A stretch of 64,000 nucleotides of DNA from Solanum dulcamara (lineage: Eukaryota > Streptophyta > Magnoliopsida > Solanales > Solanaceae): assembly GCF_947179165.1 (NCBI RefSeq), contig NC_077247.1:16701501-16765500 (forward strand). The letters are read 5' to 3'. Both the position numbers and the translations under genes were made by a program. Below are positions 33,269-45,395 of this stretch, piece after piece; the first letter of the stretch is position 1; the number at the start of each line of letters is the position of its first letter. The notes beneath the pieces were generated by a model. The model was not told where the DNA came from, ran no database searches, and saw only the letters and a program-made list of their open reading frames with translations.

Positions 33269-34808
33269 CTAGGTGTGTGGGAATTCATCCATGGATCCTT
33301 CTATCCATGGAGTCCCAAGGTTCTTTTCAAATTTCTTTTATGAATTCTTCTTATAAGCTCTAATTTTCATGAAATTGCATTGGATTATCTCCATTATGGA
33401 CTAATTTATTATTAATGATCAATTATGTAAAATTCAAGTTACATTGCATGATTTAAAGTTGATTATCATGAACCAATGCCATATGTTATTTTCAAGTATG
33501 ATTTCAAGAATTTATGATCATGGTTTATAAAATATTTCTACTAAAGATTTATGAATGATTATCAAGGCTAATTAATGACTAATGAAATGTAATGAATGAT
33601 GATGAACTATGTTTTTAATGATGTTTCAAGCAAAGTATAAAGGTTGTGATGAGTTTTCCTCACACTCTCATATTTAAGAGGTGAAAGGATTTTATCACCG
33701 ACTCATGGATTCCTATGAATCAATCATGTTAATGAGCTACTCTTATGATTATGTTATGATGAGGATTGATATATAATATTGTCTTTCCTAATGATGTTTA
33801 TGACTATGATTTATGAATTTTTGTTAGGATAATGACTAAGCACTGAGAGGACTTTAAGGTGTTGTTCGGTGTGGAAGATCAAGTAGCTTCCTAAGGAAAT
33901 CCTAGTAGAAACCTTTAGTCCCTAACTATGTTCCCCCCATAAGTTTTTGCCAATATGGCCTTGCTAGTGGATCCACAAATAGCTCAATGTTAAAGAAAGG
34001 TTCTCACAGAGTCTACCTTAGCAAAGTAGCCTCTCTCTTCTCAATGTGGAAGTATATTAGATTCCATGTCATAGCTGGCATGGTATTTTATGTTGGTTAA
34101 AAGTCCTATACCACACAAAGGTATATGAAAATGTTTAAGTTCTCATGAAGATGTTTTGATATATTGACAACATGATTGTGATATTTAAATATTTTCAAGG
34201 TTTTACTCATCATGTTTTGATATATTTAAATATTTTCAAGGTTTTACTCATATTTTCAAGGTTTTACTCATGTTTTCAAAATATTGGTCATGCATCTCAT
34301 GCTCATATTGATTATGTTCCACTTTCATTGTTTATGCATACTTCTCATACACTTAGTGAATTCCATGTACTAACACATAATTTTTCCTATATTATATTAT
34401 AATGTAAGATCTGGCAATAATGTTCATCTCCCGTTCGTGGCTAGAGCTTATTATTATTCTCATTATCGGTGACTACTCATGTTTTGAGGACATGATAGTT
34501 ATGTATTCCTTATGTTCTTATGACTTTTCTTACCTATGTTGGGTGAGCTAGGATCTTGCCTTATCTCCCTATATAGATTAGTAAAGGCATGTTAGATGTT
34601 CATGGAGTCTATGTTGTCTTTCCATTTGCAACTTATTCTCTTTTATTGAGACTATTCAAGTTGAGACTTTACTTTCGCATTTATGTTTTAGATTCATTTC
34701 TTTATTTACCTTATATATGCTCATGTATGATATGCTAAGAGTCTAGGTTAGGGTCCTTCTGGATTCCGATCGTTGTGTCACACCTAGGACCTTGCTTGGA
34801 TCGTGATA
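33269..34808 (+). mobile_element. 5'-truncated LTR (El-4)
   Basis: Begins at the splice-donor-like AG|GTGTGTGGG (33273) and conserved block also present in the El-1, El-2 and El-7 LTRs. It continues through the usual distal LTR landmarks and ends CTTGGATCGTGATA. U3 and the promoter are missing and no primer site follows, so it is a truncated solo-like LTR. Confidence 0.72.
34182..34271. repeat. Local tandem duplication in El-4 LTR
   Basis: ATTTTCAAGGTTTTACTCAT occurs three times in succession, the first two with an upstream TATTTAAAT. This looks like replication slippage within the LTR. Confidence 0.85.
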
Positions 34809-35018
34809 GAACCCCACCTCAAAGTCCTTTCAGTGCTTAGTCAATATTCCAATGGAATTTATAAATCGTAATCATTAAAAGCATTAGGAAAGGGTAAAAA
34901 AATACCAATCCACATCATAACATAATGTGAGAAAACCTTTAACCCTTATATAAATGTGTGAGAAACCCTATCAATGGCAATTGATCATCCTATTACCCTT
35001 GAAATCTATCACACATGT
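34809..35018. other. Short spacer between LTRs, nothing recognised
   Basis: 210 bp of AT-rich sequence with no coding or repeat signature I can identify. Confidence 0.4.
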
Positions 35019-37042
35019 TGTAAGATCCCATGAGTTTTCATGGTCTGAATATGTTATAATAAGGTAAATTATAGGGAAAATGTCTTTGGAGGATTTTTTA
35101 GACACATTTTCTACGAGATGAAATTTTCAAGAATTGTCAAAATCAGAAGACTCCGCGACCAAGGCGGGTCACAGATCTGTTCCCTGTTAGGGAAAATTTT
35201 GACGAAGCTCAAGTTGAGCTCAAATCTGGTAAAAAATGAACTTTACAAAAAAGTGAACTACGGGGGAGCACATTCGTGTTGCGTACCTGCTCTCGGATAG
35301 TCCAAAATTAAGCAAAAATTTCCAGTTTTTAGTATGGGTAAGTTGGACAATTCCCTGAACATGTATAAGCGGTTTTAGGCAAAATTCAGGGTTATTTTCC
35401 ACCCTTCTTACTACCTAAAACACTATATTTCATTCCCCGTCCTTTCTAAATCATCTCCAATAAATTTCTCTAAAACTAAAAGGTTTCAAGGCTCCCCATT
35501 GAAGAACAAGCATCAAGATTACTTTAAGCTTCTCAAGACTTCTTCAATTCTTCTTCAAGATTCACTCTAAGGTGCGCGGGTCTTTATCCATGGGTTCTTC
35601 CACCCATGGAGTCCAAACTCTTTTCAATCAAATCTATTGATTTCAAGTAAGATTTCCTCATGGTTCATTCTAATTTCTATTCAATAACATGAATCATGAT
35701 TAAATTAATGATTATTGGTCGTCTGTGATACAAATTGATTTCAAATGCATGGATTGATGGCTTACAAGTATTTTCTCGACTTAGGTCCTTAAAGGTTCTT
35801 AAAATTCATGGTGGGTTGTTTAAAGCATGGTTTTAATTGATGAATTTCATAGTGTTTATGCATAATTTCATTTACATACATGTTTGAAAGTTGAAGTGAC
35901 TTGAACCCACCTAGTTTTACTATATTTTTATTAAAGCATGAAATGAAGGTTATGGACTACATTTAAAACGTTTAAGAAAGCTAATGACTATGATTAACGG
36001 AGTCTTGAATAAGATGATGAATTTTGGTGAGAGGATTTCTCATCTAAGCTAATGGAATCTTTATCCAATAAGGACAATTCTTGCATACTTGAATCACTAA
36101 AGGTTTTAAGAAGCTATTCTACCGAATGATGATTCGATGTCTCAAATTATAAGTATGTTTATTGTTACTATGAAATACTATTCCATGGGATTTGACTTAG
36201 CACTAAATGAGGCTTGCAGTGGGGATCGGTAAGGGAATTCTAGAAGCAACCTCTTATTTCATTAACTAAGTTCCAACATAGGAGCCTTTGTATGTTAGGC
36301 TAGTGGATCCACAAAAGTCCATTAAATGTTAAAGAAAATGAATGTTGACAAAGTTCTACCTTGGCAAGTAGTCTCCCCTTCCAATGTAGGGGTTATGTTG
36401 GATTCTGCGTTATATATCACATGGTATTAATGTCGGTTATAGTCATCTTCCCACAAATAAATATTTTGAATGCTATTTACTTGATTTCTCATGCATGCAC
36501 TTACTTAATTACTTTACTTTATAAATTTCCTAATGATTTCAATTATATTGCATGCCTACTTACTTAGTACATTCAAAGTACTAACGCATACTCTTTTGCC
36601 TGCATGATATAACCACATAGGGACCAACGTTCCTCCTAATTCTCCTCCATGTGGCCAATTGGGATTATTTGAAGGCTACTATTCGGTGAGTTCCCATATT
36701 TTTGGAACAATATTCCTTTTCTTTCTAGCTTATGTTATGTTGAAACCTTTAGACATCTATCCTGGTACTTCATTTCTATTTTGATTGAGGGTGACCTAGG
36801 GACATGTCTTAGTCCCCACCAAGTTTAAGACTAGAGGTATTATTAGACAAATGTAAGACAAATCTTGACTATTGATGGTTGATATGATGTTTCCCTATAG
36901 TCCCTATTTCTCCTTATTTCTGCTTGCTTATTTATTGTCATTACCTATGAAAGACTAAATAAATTCTAAGAGGGTTGTTTGAGGCACCTTTGGGTTCTTC
37001 ATTCGCTGTGTCACATCTAGACCCTAGGATTGGGTTGTGACA
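35019..37042 (+). mobile_element. El-5: 5' LTR
   Basis: Begins TGTAAGATCC and ends GTTGTGACA, the canonical TG...CA form. It is followed after four bases by a primer site, so it is a 5' LTR. Donor-like AAG|GTGCGC at 35572 with the conserved downstream block. The distal part (about 35935-36680) matches 1-735 in the opposite orientation and also the inverted El-6 LTR next door. Confidence 0.87.
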
Positions 37043-37046
37043 AACT

Positions 37047-37058
37047 TGGTATCAGAGC
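37047..37058 (+). promoter_or_regulatory. Primer binding site of El-5
   Basis: TGGTATCAGAGC, a perfect initiator-Met tRNA site, four bases after the LTR end. Confidence 0.93.
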
Positions 37059-37224
37059 CTGAGGTTTTGAATAGACCTCAGAGTCCAACATACCAAGTCA
37101 AATAGGGTCTTATTCATTATTGTGAAGCGCGCCACAATTTTGAATAGGAGACTATAAGGTGTTTAGGAAACTTTCCCTTTTTTCATGATTCATATTATGC
37201 CCTGGAGTTGTTCTATCATGAAGG
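37059..37224 (+). other. Remnant of El-5 leader
   Basis: Untranslated leader directly after the primer site. It stops abruptly before any gag sequence, at the junction with an inverted pol piece. Confidence 0.65.
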
Positions 37225-37312
37225 AACTAAATACCTCAACTAAGCATGAGAGAAAAGAGATGAGGATATCGGGATATCATATCGGCTTCGACCTCCCATG
37301 TAGCACTCTAAA
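37225..37312 (-). pseudogene. Inverted Ty3 pol C-terminal fragment
   Basis: Aligns by eye with 40236-40310 of El-6 (the AGAGATGAGGAT and CCCATGTAGCACT blocks). It encodes, on the minus strand, the last residues of a chromodomain-like tail. It is fewer than 100 bp long and is cut on both sides. Confidence 0.65.
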
Positions 37313-39986
37313 ATGACCCAAGCCTAGGACCTAGACATAACACGACGAATGAGACACCCAGAGATACATCACCTAAGCCGCTTAGCATTCATTAAGAATT
37401 TCATTGGCAATGATAAAAAAATCAAGAGGATACATAAGGGATATAGGGACTAAGTGGATTCACAAGATTAAGAGTCAAAGATAACAAAACATCGTTTACT
37501 ATGTCCAACAATACCTTCTACATTAAGACTTGGAGGGGTCTAAGACATGTACCTAGATCACCCTAAAGTTTAAGTCAAAAATACCAAACTTAATTTAAAT
37601 GTATAAACATAACATAAACTAGATAAGATAGGAGTATCGTTCCCAGAACATGAGAACTCTCCAAAGTGGTAGCCTTCAACGATCAACTTAGTCATGGGGA
37701 GGAGAATGTGGAGTGAAGCTGGTCTCTACATGGTGATATAATGTAGGAAAAAGTATGAGTTAATACTTTGAATGTACTAAGTATGTGAGTATGCTATTAA
37801 ATAAAGAACATAAGAAAGAGACATGTATAGGCAATATGCATAAGTAAATGCATGCATGAGAAATCAGCATGAGAATCCTTAAAACATTCATTTTGTGGGG
37901 AAGAGACCATAACCGACATTTAAGATCATGTGAGCTATTAATTGAAATCCAACATATCCCCCTACATTGGCACGGGGAAACTACTTGCCAGATAGAATCT
38001 GATCAACATTAAACATTCTTTAACTTTAAGTTTAATGGCTAATCGTGGATCCACTAGCCTAAAATAGCTAACAAGGTCCGCTATGGTGGCACATAGTTAA
38101 TGCAACATGAGACTTTCCTTAAGTACCCCTTCGGTCGAGCCTCCATCTACATGCTACATTCGGTGCTAGGTCAAGTCCCACGGAATAATAGTTAAACATT
38201 AATATAACATAAGCATTATATAACTTTAATATTAAAACATCAATCGGTGGAATAGCTCATTAAAACCTTTTATTTTGATTCAATGGAAGAATCGTCCTTT
38301 CACATTAAAACCTTACTTTGGTTAAGAATCAATTCATCAATCAATCATTTTATAAAGATTCCCTTCCATAATCATTTACTTCATAACATTCGTTTGGAGT
38401 CAAACTTTATTTGAAATTTTCTTTATCATAAGAAACTAGGTGGGTTTATTTCGTAAAAATCTTTCAATGCCTTTAAAAAATTCTTTCATGCATGATAGTA
38501 ATGGAAACGCATAAAATACACATTCTTAAAGCAACCCACCATATAAGTCTTAAAACTCTTTTTAAGCCTTCATATAGGCACTTTAATAACATCATAACTT
38601 CATGGAATCAAGAGTTAATATCTATCAATATATGTAAAGAAACTTCAAATATAGCATAATCTATGCATTTAAAGTCATCATGTAAAAGTCTATAAGATTT
38701 CATCATTTTAAATTGAAATGCTAGGTTGAGAAAATATTTGGGCTCCATGTGTGGAAGGACCCATGGATGAAAACCCACATACCTTGAGGGAAACAAAATC
38801 CCTAAGAATACTTGAGGAAGAAAGGAGACTTGAATTTCTTGAATTTGGAAACCCTAATCTTGGCTTGAAGTTCTTGAGAGAGTTTGGGAAGAGAGAATTT
38901 GAGATACTTAAGTCTAAATGTGAAGAATGAGGTATTGGAAGGGTTTAGGTTCTTTAGATGGAAGAATTCAGCCCTCAAAACGATTCCATTTTGATTTAAA
39001 ACATAGGAAAGGACTAAAATACTCCTTTTTTAAACTAGCAAGAACTGGACTTCAGGGGGGACCTTCACGGTCCGTTATGCTCACCATGGACCATGGTGGG
39101 GTCCCGTGCTAAAAGACTTGGAAAAATATTTTGAAAGTCTTGCTGAAAAGTCTTTGAACCTTCTTCACGGACGACCATTACGAACCTTAATGAGGTATAC
39201 AAAAGAGCACCAAGGGTAGTGGTACTTACTAGTGATCCCAAGGCTTAAACAGGTTGAAAAAGTGATCTTCACGGACGACCACTATGGACCGTATTGCATT
39301 TCATGAAAGGCCACTATGGGTCGTGGTCCTCTCCTGTCTGAGAAGCTTCACTAAAATGGCCATAACTGTTTACTCCAGACTCCAAATGAGGCAATATTAG
39401 TGGCGTTGGAAAGAGGATTCAGAGACCTTTGATTTGGTAGTTAATAGGACACCTGAGTCTATATATTGAAGTATATATGATTGATTAAATTTGACCTATG
39501 TAGAATCTTACATCGACACTCAATCGGTAAGGAAGATTTCAACTTAACTTTATTCTTAAGGTTTCTTGTGACCTTAAAACATCTCCAAATATATTCCCAC
39601 ACTAAATAATTAACCTTAGAGACCATAAGATAGAATGAATGGACCCCTGGACGGACCATCTGCACAGTCCGTGAAAATCTCTATGATATGTGGTGGTCGT
39701 CCGTGGCCCTTGCCTTGGGATGTTTCCTAAGGGTTTTGGGGAGGGGTCACCACGGAAGTCTTTATGGCTCATGGTTATCACCATGGTCCGTGTTCCTTTG
39801 TCGTGGTCTTCTCCTTGCAATTCTAAACTTCTGAATCTCTACCACGACTACTCACCATAGTCTGTAGTTCTCACCACGGCCCATGATGGCTTTCGTGGTC
39901 AACCCCTAGTGCCAATTTTTGCAACTTTCTGAGATTTCCTCCTTTGATCCTTAGTTTAGGACTTTCCAAGTTTCTGGGGTCTTACA
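37313..39986 (-). mobile_element. El-6: 3' LTR, inverted
   Basis: On the minus strand it begins TGTAAGACCCC at 39986, right after a polypurine tract, and ends near 37313 with a decayed GGGTCAT. U3 (39050-39935) is rich in CACGGACC, CCATGGTCCGTG and CCACGG motifs, as in El-2. The donor-like AAG|GTATGT lies at 38782 (minus) with the conserved block to about 38736. The distal half pairs with the El-5 LTR and with 1-735. It is 2674 bp long, the longest LTR in the group because of the long motif-rich U3. Confidence 0.82.
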
Positions 39987-40002
39987 ATATTTCCCCCTTG
40001 GG
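39987..40002 (-). promoter_or_regulatory. Polypurine tract of El-6
   Basis: CCCAAGGGGGAAATAT on the minus strand, adjacent to the LTR start. It is equivalent to 7103-7117. Confidence 0.8.
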
Positions 40003-40217
40003 AATTTTTGTCCTCGAATGAGAACTGTTAGCATAGAAAGAACATGGCACAAGGACTAGCAACGCAACATGAATACAATGACACTTGAAATGTATCAACC
40101 ATGAAATCTTTAAACTTAAACATAAAACATAATTTTAAAAGTTAACTTCATGAATATACATGCACATGAGGACTTACGAAAACTAAAACATAAGAGTCTT
40201 AAACATTTGAACTTGAA
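40003..40217 (-). other. 3' non-coding part of El-6
   Basis: Non-coding sequence between the pol stop and the polypurine tract. Confidence 0.6.
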
Positions 40218-41480
40218 TTACTTATTACCTAAGGCTTGAGTAGAATGAAAGAGATGAGGATAATTTTTCATCATATCCTCTTCTGCTTCCCATGTAGCAC
40301 TTTCGACTTGTTGATTCCTCCAAAGGACTTTAACGGAGTCAACTTCTTTGTTCCTTATCCTTTTGACTTTCCAGTCCAAAATTTCCACCGGGACTTCTTC
40401 ATAGGTCAAATTCTCCTCAACATTCACTACCTCTAAAGACACAATGGATTTAAGGTCTCCCACATATTTTCTCAACATTGACACATGGAACACCAGGTGA
40501 ATCATGGTCATTTTCGAAGGTAATTACAACTCATACGCAACTTTGCCAACCTTCTTTAGGAGTTTATAAGGCCGTCTATACCTATGGCTCAATTCTCCTT
40601 TCTTACCAAACTGAACCACACCTTTCATGCATGAAACCTTCAAATACACCCAATCGCCTACATTAAATTAAAGATCCCTTCTTCTAGTGTCGAAATATGA
40701 CTTTTGACGACTTTGAGCCATCTTCAACATTTGTCTAACAATCTTCACCTTCTCTAAATCATCAAGTACCGAATCGAGACCTAACAAGGTCATCTCACCT
40801 ACTTCAAACCAACCAAATGGAATCTACATCGCCTCCCGTACAAAGCCTCAAATGGCACCATCTCAATACTCTAGTGGTAACTATTATTGTAAGCAAATTC
40901 AATGAGCGGTAGGTAATCATCCCAACTCCCTTTCAACTGTAACACGCAAGCCCTTAACATATCCTCTAGGGTTTGAATTGTCCTTTTATCTTTCCTATCG
41001 GTTTGAGGATGGAATGTGGTGCTTAACTTTACTTTAGTACCAAGGACCTTATGAAATAATCTCCAAAAGTGATAAGTGAATCGAGTACCATGATTTGAAA
41101 TGATTGACAATGCACACCATGCAATCTCACCAACTCCCAAATATATAACTTTGCATAATCTTTGGCCCTATAGGAAGTCTTAACCAATAGAAAGTGAGAC
41201 GACTTAGTCATTCTATCAACAATCACCCAAATAGAATCATGTCACTTCCGAATGTGAGTCAAACACACTACAAAATCCATATTCACATCTTCCCATTTCC
41301 AAGTATGGATTTCAATAGCTTGGGCTAGACACCCGGCCTTTGATGTTAGGCCTTCACTTGTTGAAAATTCGGACATTCGGACATGAACCTCATTATGTCC
41401 TTCTTCATGCCACTCCACCAATACAACTCTTTCAAGTCTCAATACATTTTCGTCAAACCAGGGTGAATGGAGTATGCAAA
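40218..41480 (-). pseudogene. Integrase with chromodomain-like tail, decayed (El-6)
   Basis: Minus strand. The zinc-to-core segment is in 41442-41242 (WKWEDVNMDF with the first Asp). The core continues in 41226-41029 and 41140-40871 after a frameshift. The second catalytic position (41093-41095) encodes Asn (I-S-N-H-G) and the residue 36 on (40985-40987) is Lys. EDMLRACVLQLKGSWDDYLPLIEFAYNNSYH follows without a stop at the Trp that is nonsense in El-1 and El-3 copy 1. The tail 40511-40218 is the best-preserved chromodomain-like end here (VKVLWRNQQVESATWEAEED) and terminates at 40218-40220. Confidence 0.88.
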
Positions 41481-41809
41481 ATTATGTGCCTCCATCAAGA
41501 TCAAACTCCTTAGGCCATCCACATCTGCAACGCATAACCGACCTTGGTAATATAACACCCCATCTCACCCATGTGAAAAGACCTCTAACTTATTTTCCTT
41601 CACCAACTTCTTTTACTCGACAAGTGTCGGGTCAAAGTCTTGTTTCGACCTAACATCCACTACCAAAGAGGATTTGGACCCATTTTTGACAACTATACCA
41701 CCATCATCGGTAACGTGCAACTTCACCCTTAACCTAGCCAATTGGTGAACATATTTTACCAACTCCCTCTTTCCTTCATCAACTGGGCCACACTCCTCAT
41801 AGACATTCT
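41481..41809 (-). other. RNase H-integrase linker of El-6
   Basis: Degenerate tether with no sustained frame. The position agrees with the linker in El-1 and El-3. Confidence 0.6.
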
Positions 41810-42228
41810 ATTGAGTGCATCGGGAACCACATTGGCTTTACTATGATGATAATGCACACTCATGTCATAGTCCTCGAGGAGCTCTAGCCACCTTTTTTGT
41901 CATAGATTGAGGTCCTTTTAGGTGAACACATATTGAAGGCTTTTATGATCGGTATACACATTTACATGTACCCAAAAGAGGTAGTGCCATCAAATTTTCA
42001 AATAAAGGACCACGGCCGTCAGCTCAAGATCATGGGTAGGGTAGTTACGCTAATGCAATTTCAATTGCCTAGAAGCATAGGCTATGACCTTACCATTTTA
42101 CATTAAGGCACAACCCAAACCAATCTTAGAAGCATCACAATAAACCAAAAACCCTTCTAATCCTTCCAGTAGAGTCAAAATAGGAGCCGAGGTAAGTCGA
42201 TCTTTCAAAGTATAGAAACTCTTTTCAC
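41810..42228 (-). pseudogene. RNase H domain fragment (El-6)
   Basis: The minus-strand translation, with stops, shows FLVYCDASKIGLGCALM, THDLELTAVVL, VYTDHKSLQYVF and NVVPDALNR. Stops replace Gln or Trp codons at several places. The domain is cut at 42228 by the start of the El-7 LTR, and RT is not found on the other side, so the 5' half of El-6 has been lost. Confidence 0.82.
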
Positions 42229-44393
42229 TGTAACATCCCTCAGAATTTTTTTAAAAAATATATACCTTAAGAATGCTTTGGAAATAGGCCGATTATGTAA
42301 CATATTATCCTTAATGTTTTTGGAAAATCTGAGTTCGGAATATCGATCAGAGGGTCAAAACCTGTGGGAAAATGGTCTTGGTAGTTTTTTAGGACCCGTA
42401 GATCAAAAGAAAGATTTTCAAAAAAACCAAAAAATAGTGTGGTCCGTGAAAGGACCGCGTTGCGGACCTGGGATAGTTTATCGGCCAAGCTGACTGCGAT
42501 AGGTCCGCATCGCGGACCTGGGAAGCTTTCCTGACCAAATTTAATTTCTTTTTTAGGGACATTTTAGACTTTTTCCAAGTTATTAGTTAATGAACCTAGA
42601 CATTTTTAGGACCTAATTCAACTCTATAAATTAACCTAAACCTCTAATTCTATTCATTCTTCTACAATTTATCTATCAAATATTTCTCTCTCTACAAAAA
42701 GGCTCTCAAGGGTTTTCATTGAAGACTTCAAGCAAATTCACTCAATTTCTCCATCATAACTCTCAAGTTCTTCCAAATTAATTGGTGTTCTCACTCAAGG
42801 TATGTGGGTATTAATTCATGGATCCTTTCATCTATTAAGCCCAATCAATTTCTCAAGTTTTCTATCAAACTAAAGTATGGTATTTTATGTGTTTTGTTAT
42901 CTCCATCCCAATTGCATGAATTTTGATTTAAAATATGATCATGAGTCTATTTTGATATAAATTGATGGTTATTGAATTAAATTGAAGAGTTTTTCCATGA
43001 GTTCTCTTATTTTGATTTCCAGGGTTCATGATGTAAATTATGAGTATTTTGATTTATACTTCTAAAAGATATTATCTATATGAATTATGTATGGGCTAAT
43101 ATAAAGTTTATGATCATGCATGTTTTCAAGTCAATTTCATGATTTTTAAGTAAATTGATCATGCATTCATGTCATATCCTAATTTCAAGTATAAGCTATG
43201 ATCATGAATTTTCAAGTTATATTCTATGAGAAGTTTTATTTAATGATTTCAAAGGTATTATTATGAATCTCAATCAAATTGATTGTGAATCCAAGTTTTA
43301 CCCTAATTTCCAAGTATGAATTATGTCTATGTATGTATGATTTGTAATGTGGAAGGACAATACCCGCATTTCACTTATGTTATGAAAATGAGATATTCTA
43401 TGATTTTAAACCTATGATCATAACTATGATATATGAAATTATGATCTTATGTTATGTATGTATTCCGTGGAATTTGACTTAGCACCGAATGTGGACTTGA
43501 GGTGGGGGCTCGAAGCAAGGGGTCCTTATATAAAGTCTCTTATCTCATAACTATGTGCCACCGTAGGATTTTCTTTATGGCCTAGCTAGTGGATCCACAA
43601 ATAACACATGTTCATGGTTAGGAGTCTACCTTGGCAAAGTAGCCTCCTCCTTCTCGATGTAGGGATCATCGGATTCCATGATATAGCTCGCATGGTGTTA
43701 TTGTCGGTTATGGTTCCTATCCCACATATATACGTTTCTTTATGTTTTAAATGACTAATCCTATCTTTTAATCTGCATGATACTCTTATGGTTATTATGC
43801 ATTGATCTTTCTTAAACACTACTTATGATTTTTGACTATTTCTCCTAATATGCTAATTTAAATGGTCATTTTTACAAATATGGTTTTTCATGTGTTGCAT
43901 TGCCCCACATACTTAGTACATTCCAACGTACTAATGCATACTTTTTCCTACATTATCTCATAATGTAGGGGTTGAGGTTGAAGATCCAAATCGTCCACGT
44001 AACTAGTAGGCATCCTTTATCTGGTGGTGTTGTGGTGAGTTCTCATTAACCAGGGACTAGTATTCAAGTTGGTTACTATTTTATTTTCAAAAGACTTTTG
44101 CTTATATTGTATATTGAGGGTGAGCTAGGGATATGTCTTAGCCCACGCCCATACTCATGTTTAGAGGCATCTAGTTGGACATATGTTTGAGTCGATGTTG
44201 TCATAAGACATTTTCAGATTTCTATTCATGGTTTTAGACTCTCTTATGATGTTTTTTCACTTCCTGTTATTATTTTGGTATTATTCAGCTTTTATCCATA
44301 ATCTAATTACTTGCAGTTCTGGGATAAGAGTTGGCTTACCTACAGGGTAGTTATAGTAGGTGCCATCATGACTCGAGAGGTCAGGTCGTGAAA
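42229..44393 (+). mobile_element. El-7: 5' LTR
   Basis: Begins TGTAACATCCC and ends near GTCGTGAAA (a decayed GTGACA), three bases before a primer site. U3 has two copies of a palindromic GGTCCGC...GCGGACCTGGG motif (42445-42525), then TATAAA at 42625 and the donor-like AAG|GTATGT at 42800 with the conserved block. It is inserted into the El-6 pol and is 2165 bp long. Confidence 0.85.
42625..42630 (+). promoter_or_regulatory. Candidate TATA box of El-7 LTR
   Basis: CTCTATAAATTA lies about 100 bp after the palindromic U3 motifs and about 170 bp before the splice-donor-like site, the expected place for the core promoter. Confidence 0.5.
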
Positions 44394-44396
44394 AGT

Positions 44397-44408
44397 TGGT
44401 ATTAGAGC
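44397..44408 (+). promoter_or_regulatory. Primer binding site of El-7
   Basis: TGGTATTAGAGC, an initiator-Met tRNA site with one mismatch. Confidence 0.88.
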
Positions 44409-44599
44409 CCCATGTTCACCGGTCACACTTGTACATAAATAATATCTAGTACAGTCCTACGGATTAATGCAGAGGTATCCGTAACCGATCTTCAAGAGGC
44501 TACATGATGTTGTTAGGAACTCTATAATTTTTGCAACACTTTTGTGTAGTGTTTGCCTTATCGGTTTCCTGAATCTCACTTATTCCACTCTTTTTACAA

Positions 44600-44880
44600 G
44601 ATGGCTCATACGTGGGCTACTGCAACTGGGGTTGACACACCCAGGACTTCTGATAGAGCCCCAACTTGGGGTAGAGGCTGACCTCGAGGTCATGCCAAAG
44701 CTAGAGCACCAGCCCAGAAAAGGGAGAAGACACCAGAGTATGAGGCAGAGCCTCATGTAAATCCTATTCATCACCAGTCGATGAGGCCGAGGCTAGCCTA
44801 GCCACCACCCTTACCAGATATGGCTCCTGAGTTGCAGGTGGCCATTACATAGCTTCTCATTAGCCAACTTCTACAAAGGG
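44600..44880 (+). pseudogene. Gag N-terminus fragment (El-7)
   Basis: From the ATG at 44600 the frame reads MAHTWATATGVDTPRTSDRA and continues Arg/Pro-rich, with TGA and TAG interruptions. It matches by eye the minus-strand gag start at 59578-59330, so El-7 and El-8 are of one family. The ATG follows CTTTTTACAAG. Similarity ends near 44880 and no further gag follows on this strand. Confidence 0.72.
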
Positions 44881-45395
44881 CCTTAGGATTAGACTGGAAC
44901 CCTCGGGAAGTGAATGAAGGGTAATTCTAAACCAAACTCGATATTTCAAAACTAACCGCAATGACAAAATTTTCATTTGAGAACATTTTTGAAGAATATT
45001 GAACTAAGTCAGCCTTAGGCCAAATTTCAAAGGCTAAAGCGCCAAATGGCCTCAAGCTCACACCAATTGCATTGATACTCATGTCAACAATGCTACTAGC
45101 CTAATTTGTCCACTTTGGAGCTGATGGAATCATCAAAATTCCATTCTGAGGTCGTTTACCTTAATTACTGACTAAAATCAACTTTTCAAGTTAAAAAAGC
45201 TCCAAAATAGGGGAAAGGGCCTAAAACCCAAAAGAACGACCAGGAAATTGAATAGTAAGTGTCAATAAGTCATAAATGACTTGGGGTCGCTATAGGAATG
45301 CTCTAAATAGTGACATGAATACATCAACTCAAAATTACCAAGAGAGTGATTACATCATCCACTACTAAAAGAACTTTTATGCACGAAAGTAAGAG
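44881..45395 (-). other. Non-coding 3' region adjoining El-8
   Basis: No coding sequence. It lies directly downstream (minus strand) of the El-8 pol stop and is probably its 3' untranslated part and the remnant of a 3' LTR. I could not find a clear LTR start or polypurine tract. Confidence 0.45.

Noticed and set aside
34809..35018. Possible target-site duplication around the El-5 LTR
   Set aside because: El-5 lacks a 3' LTR in the window, so no matching right flank exists to test.
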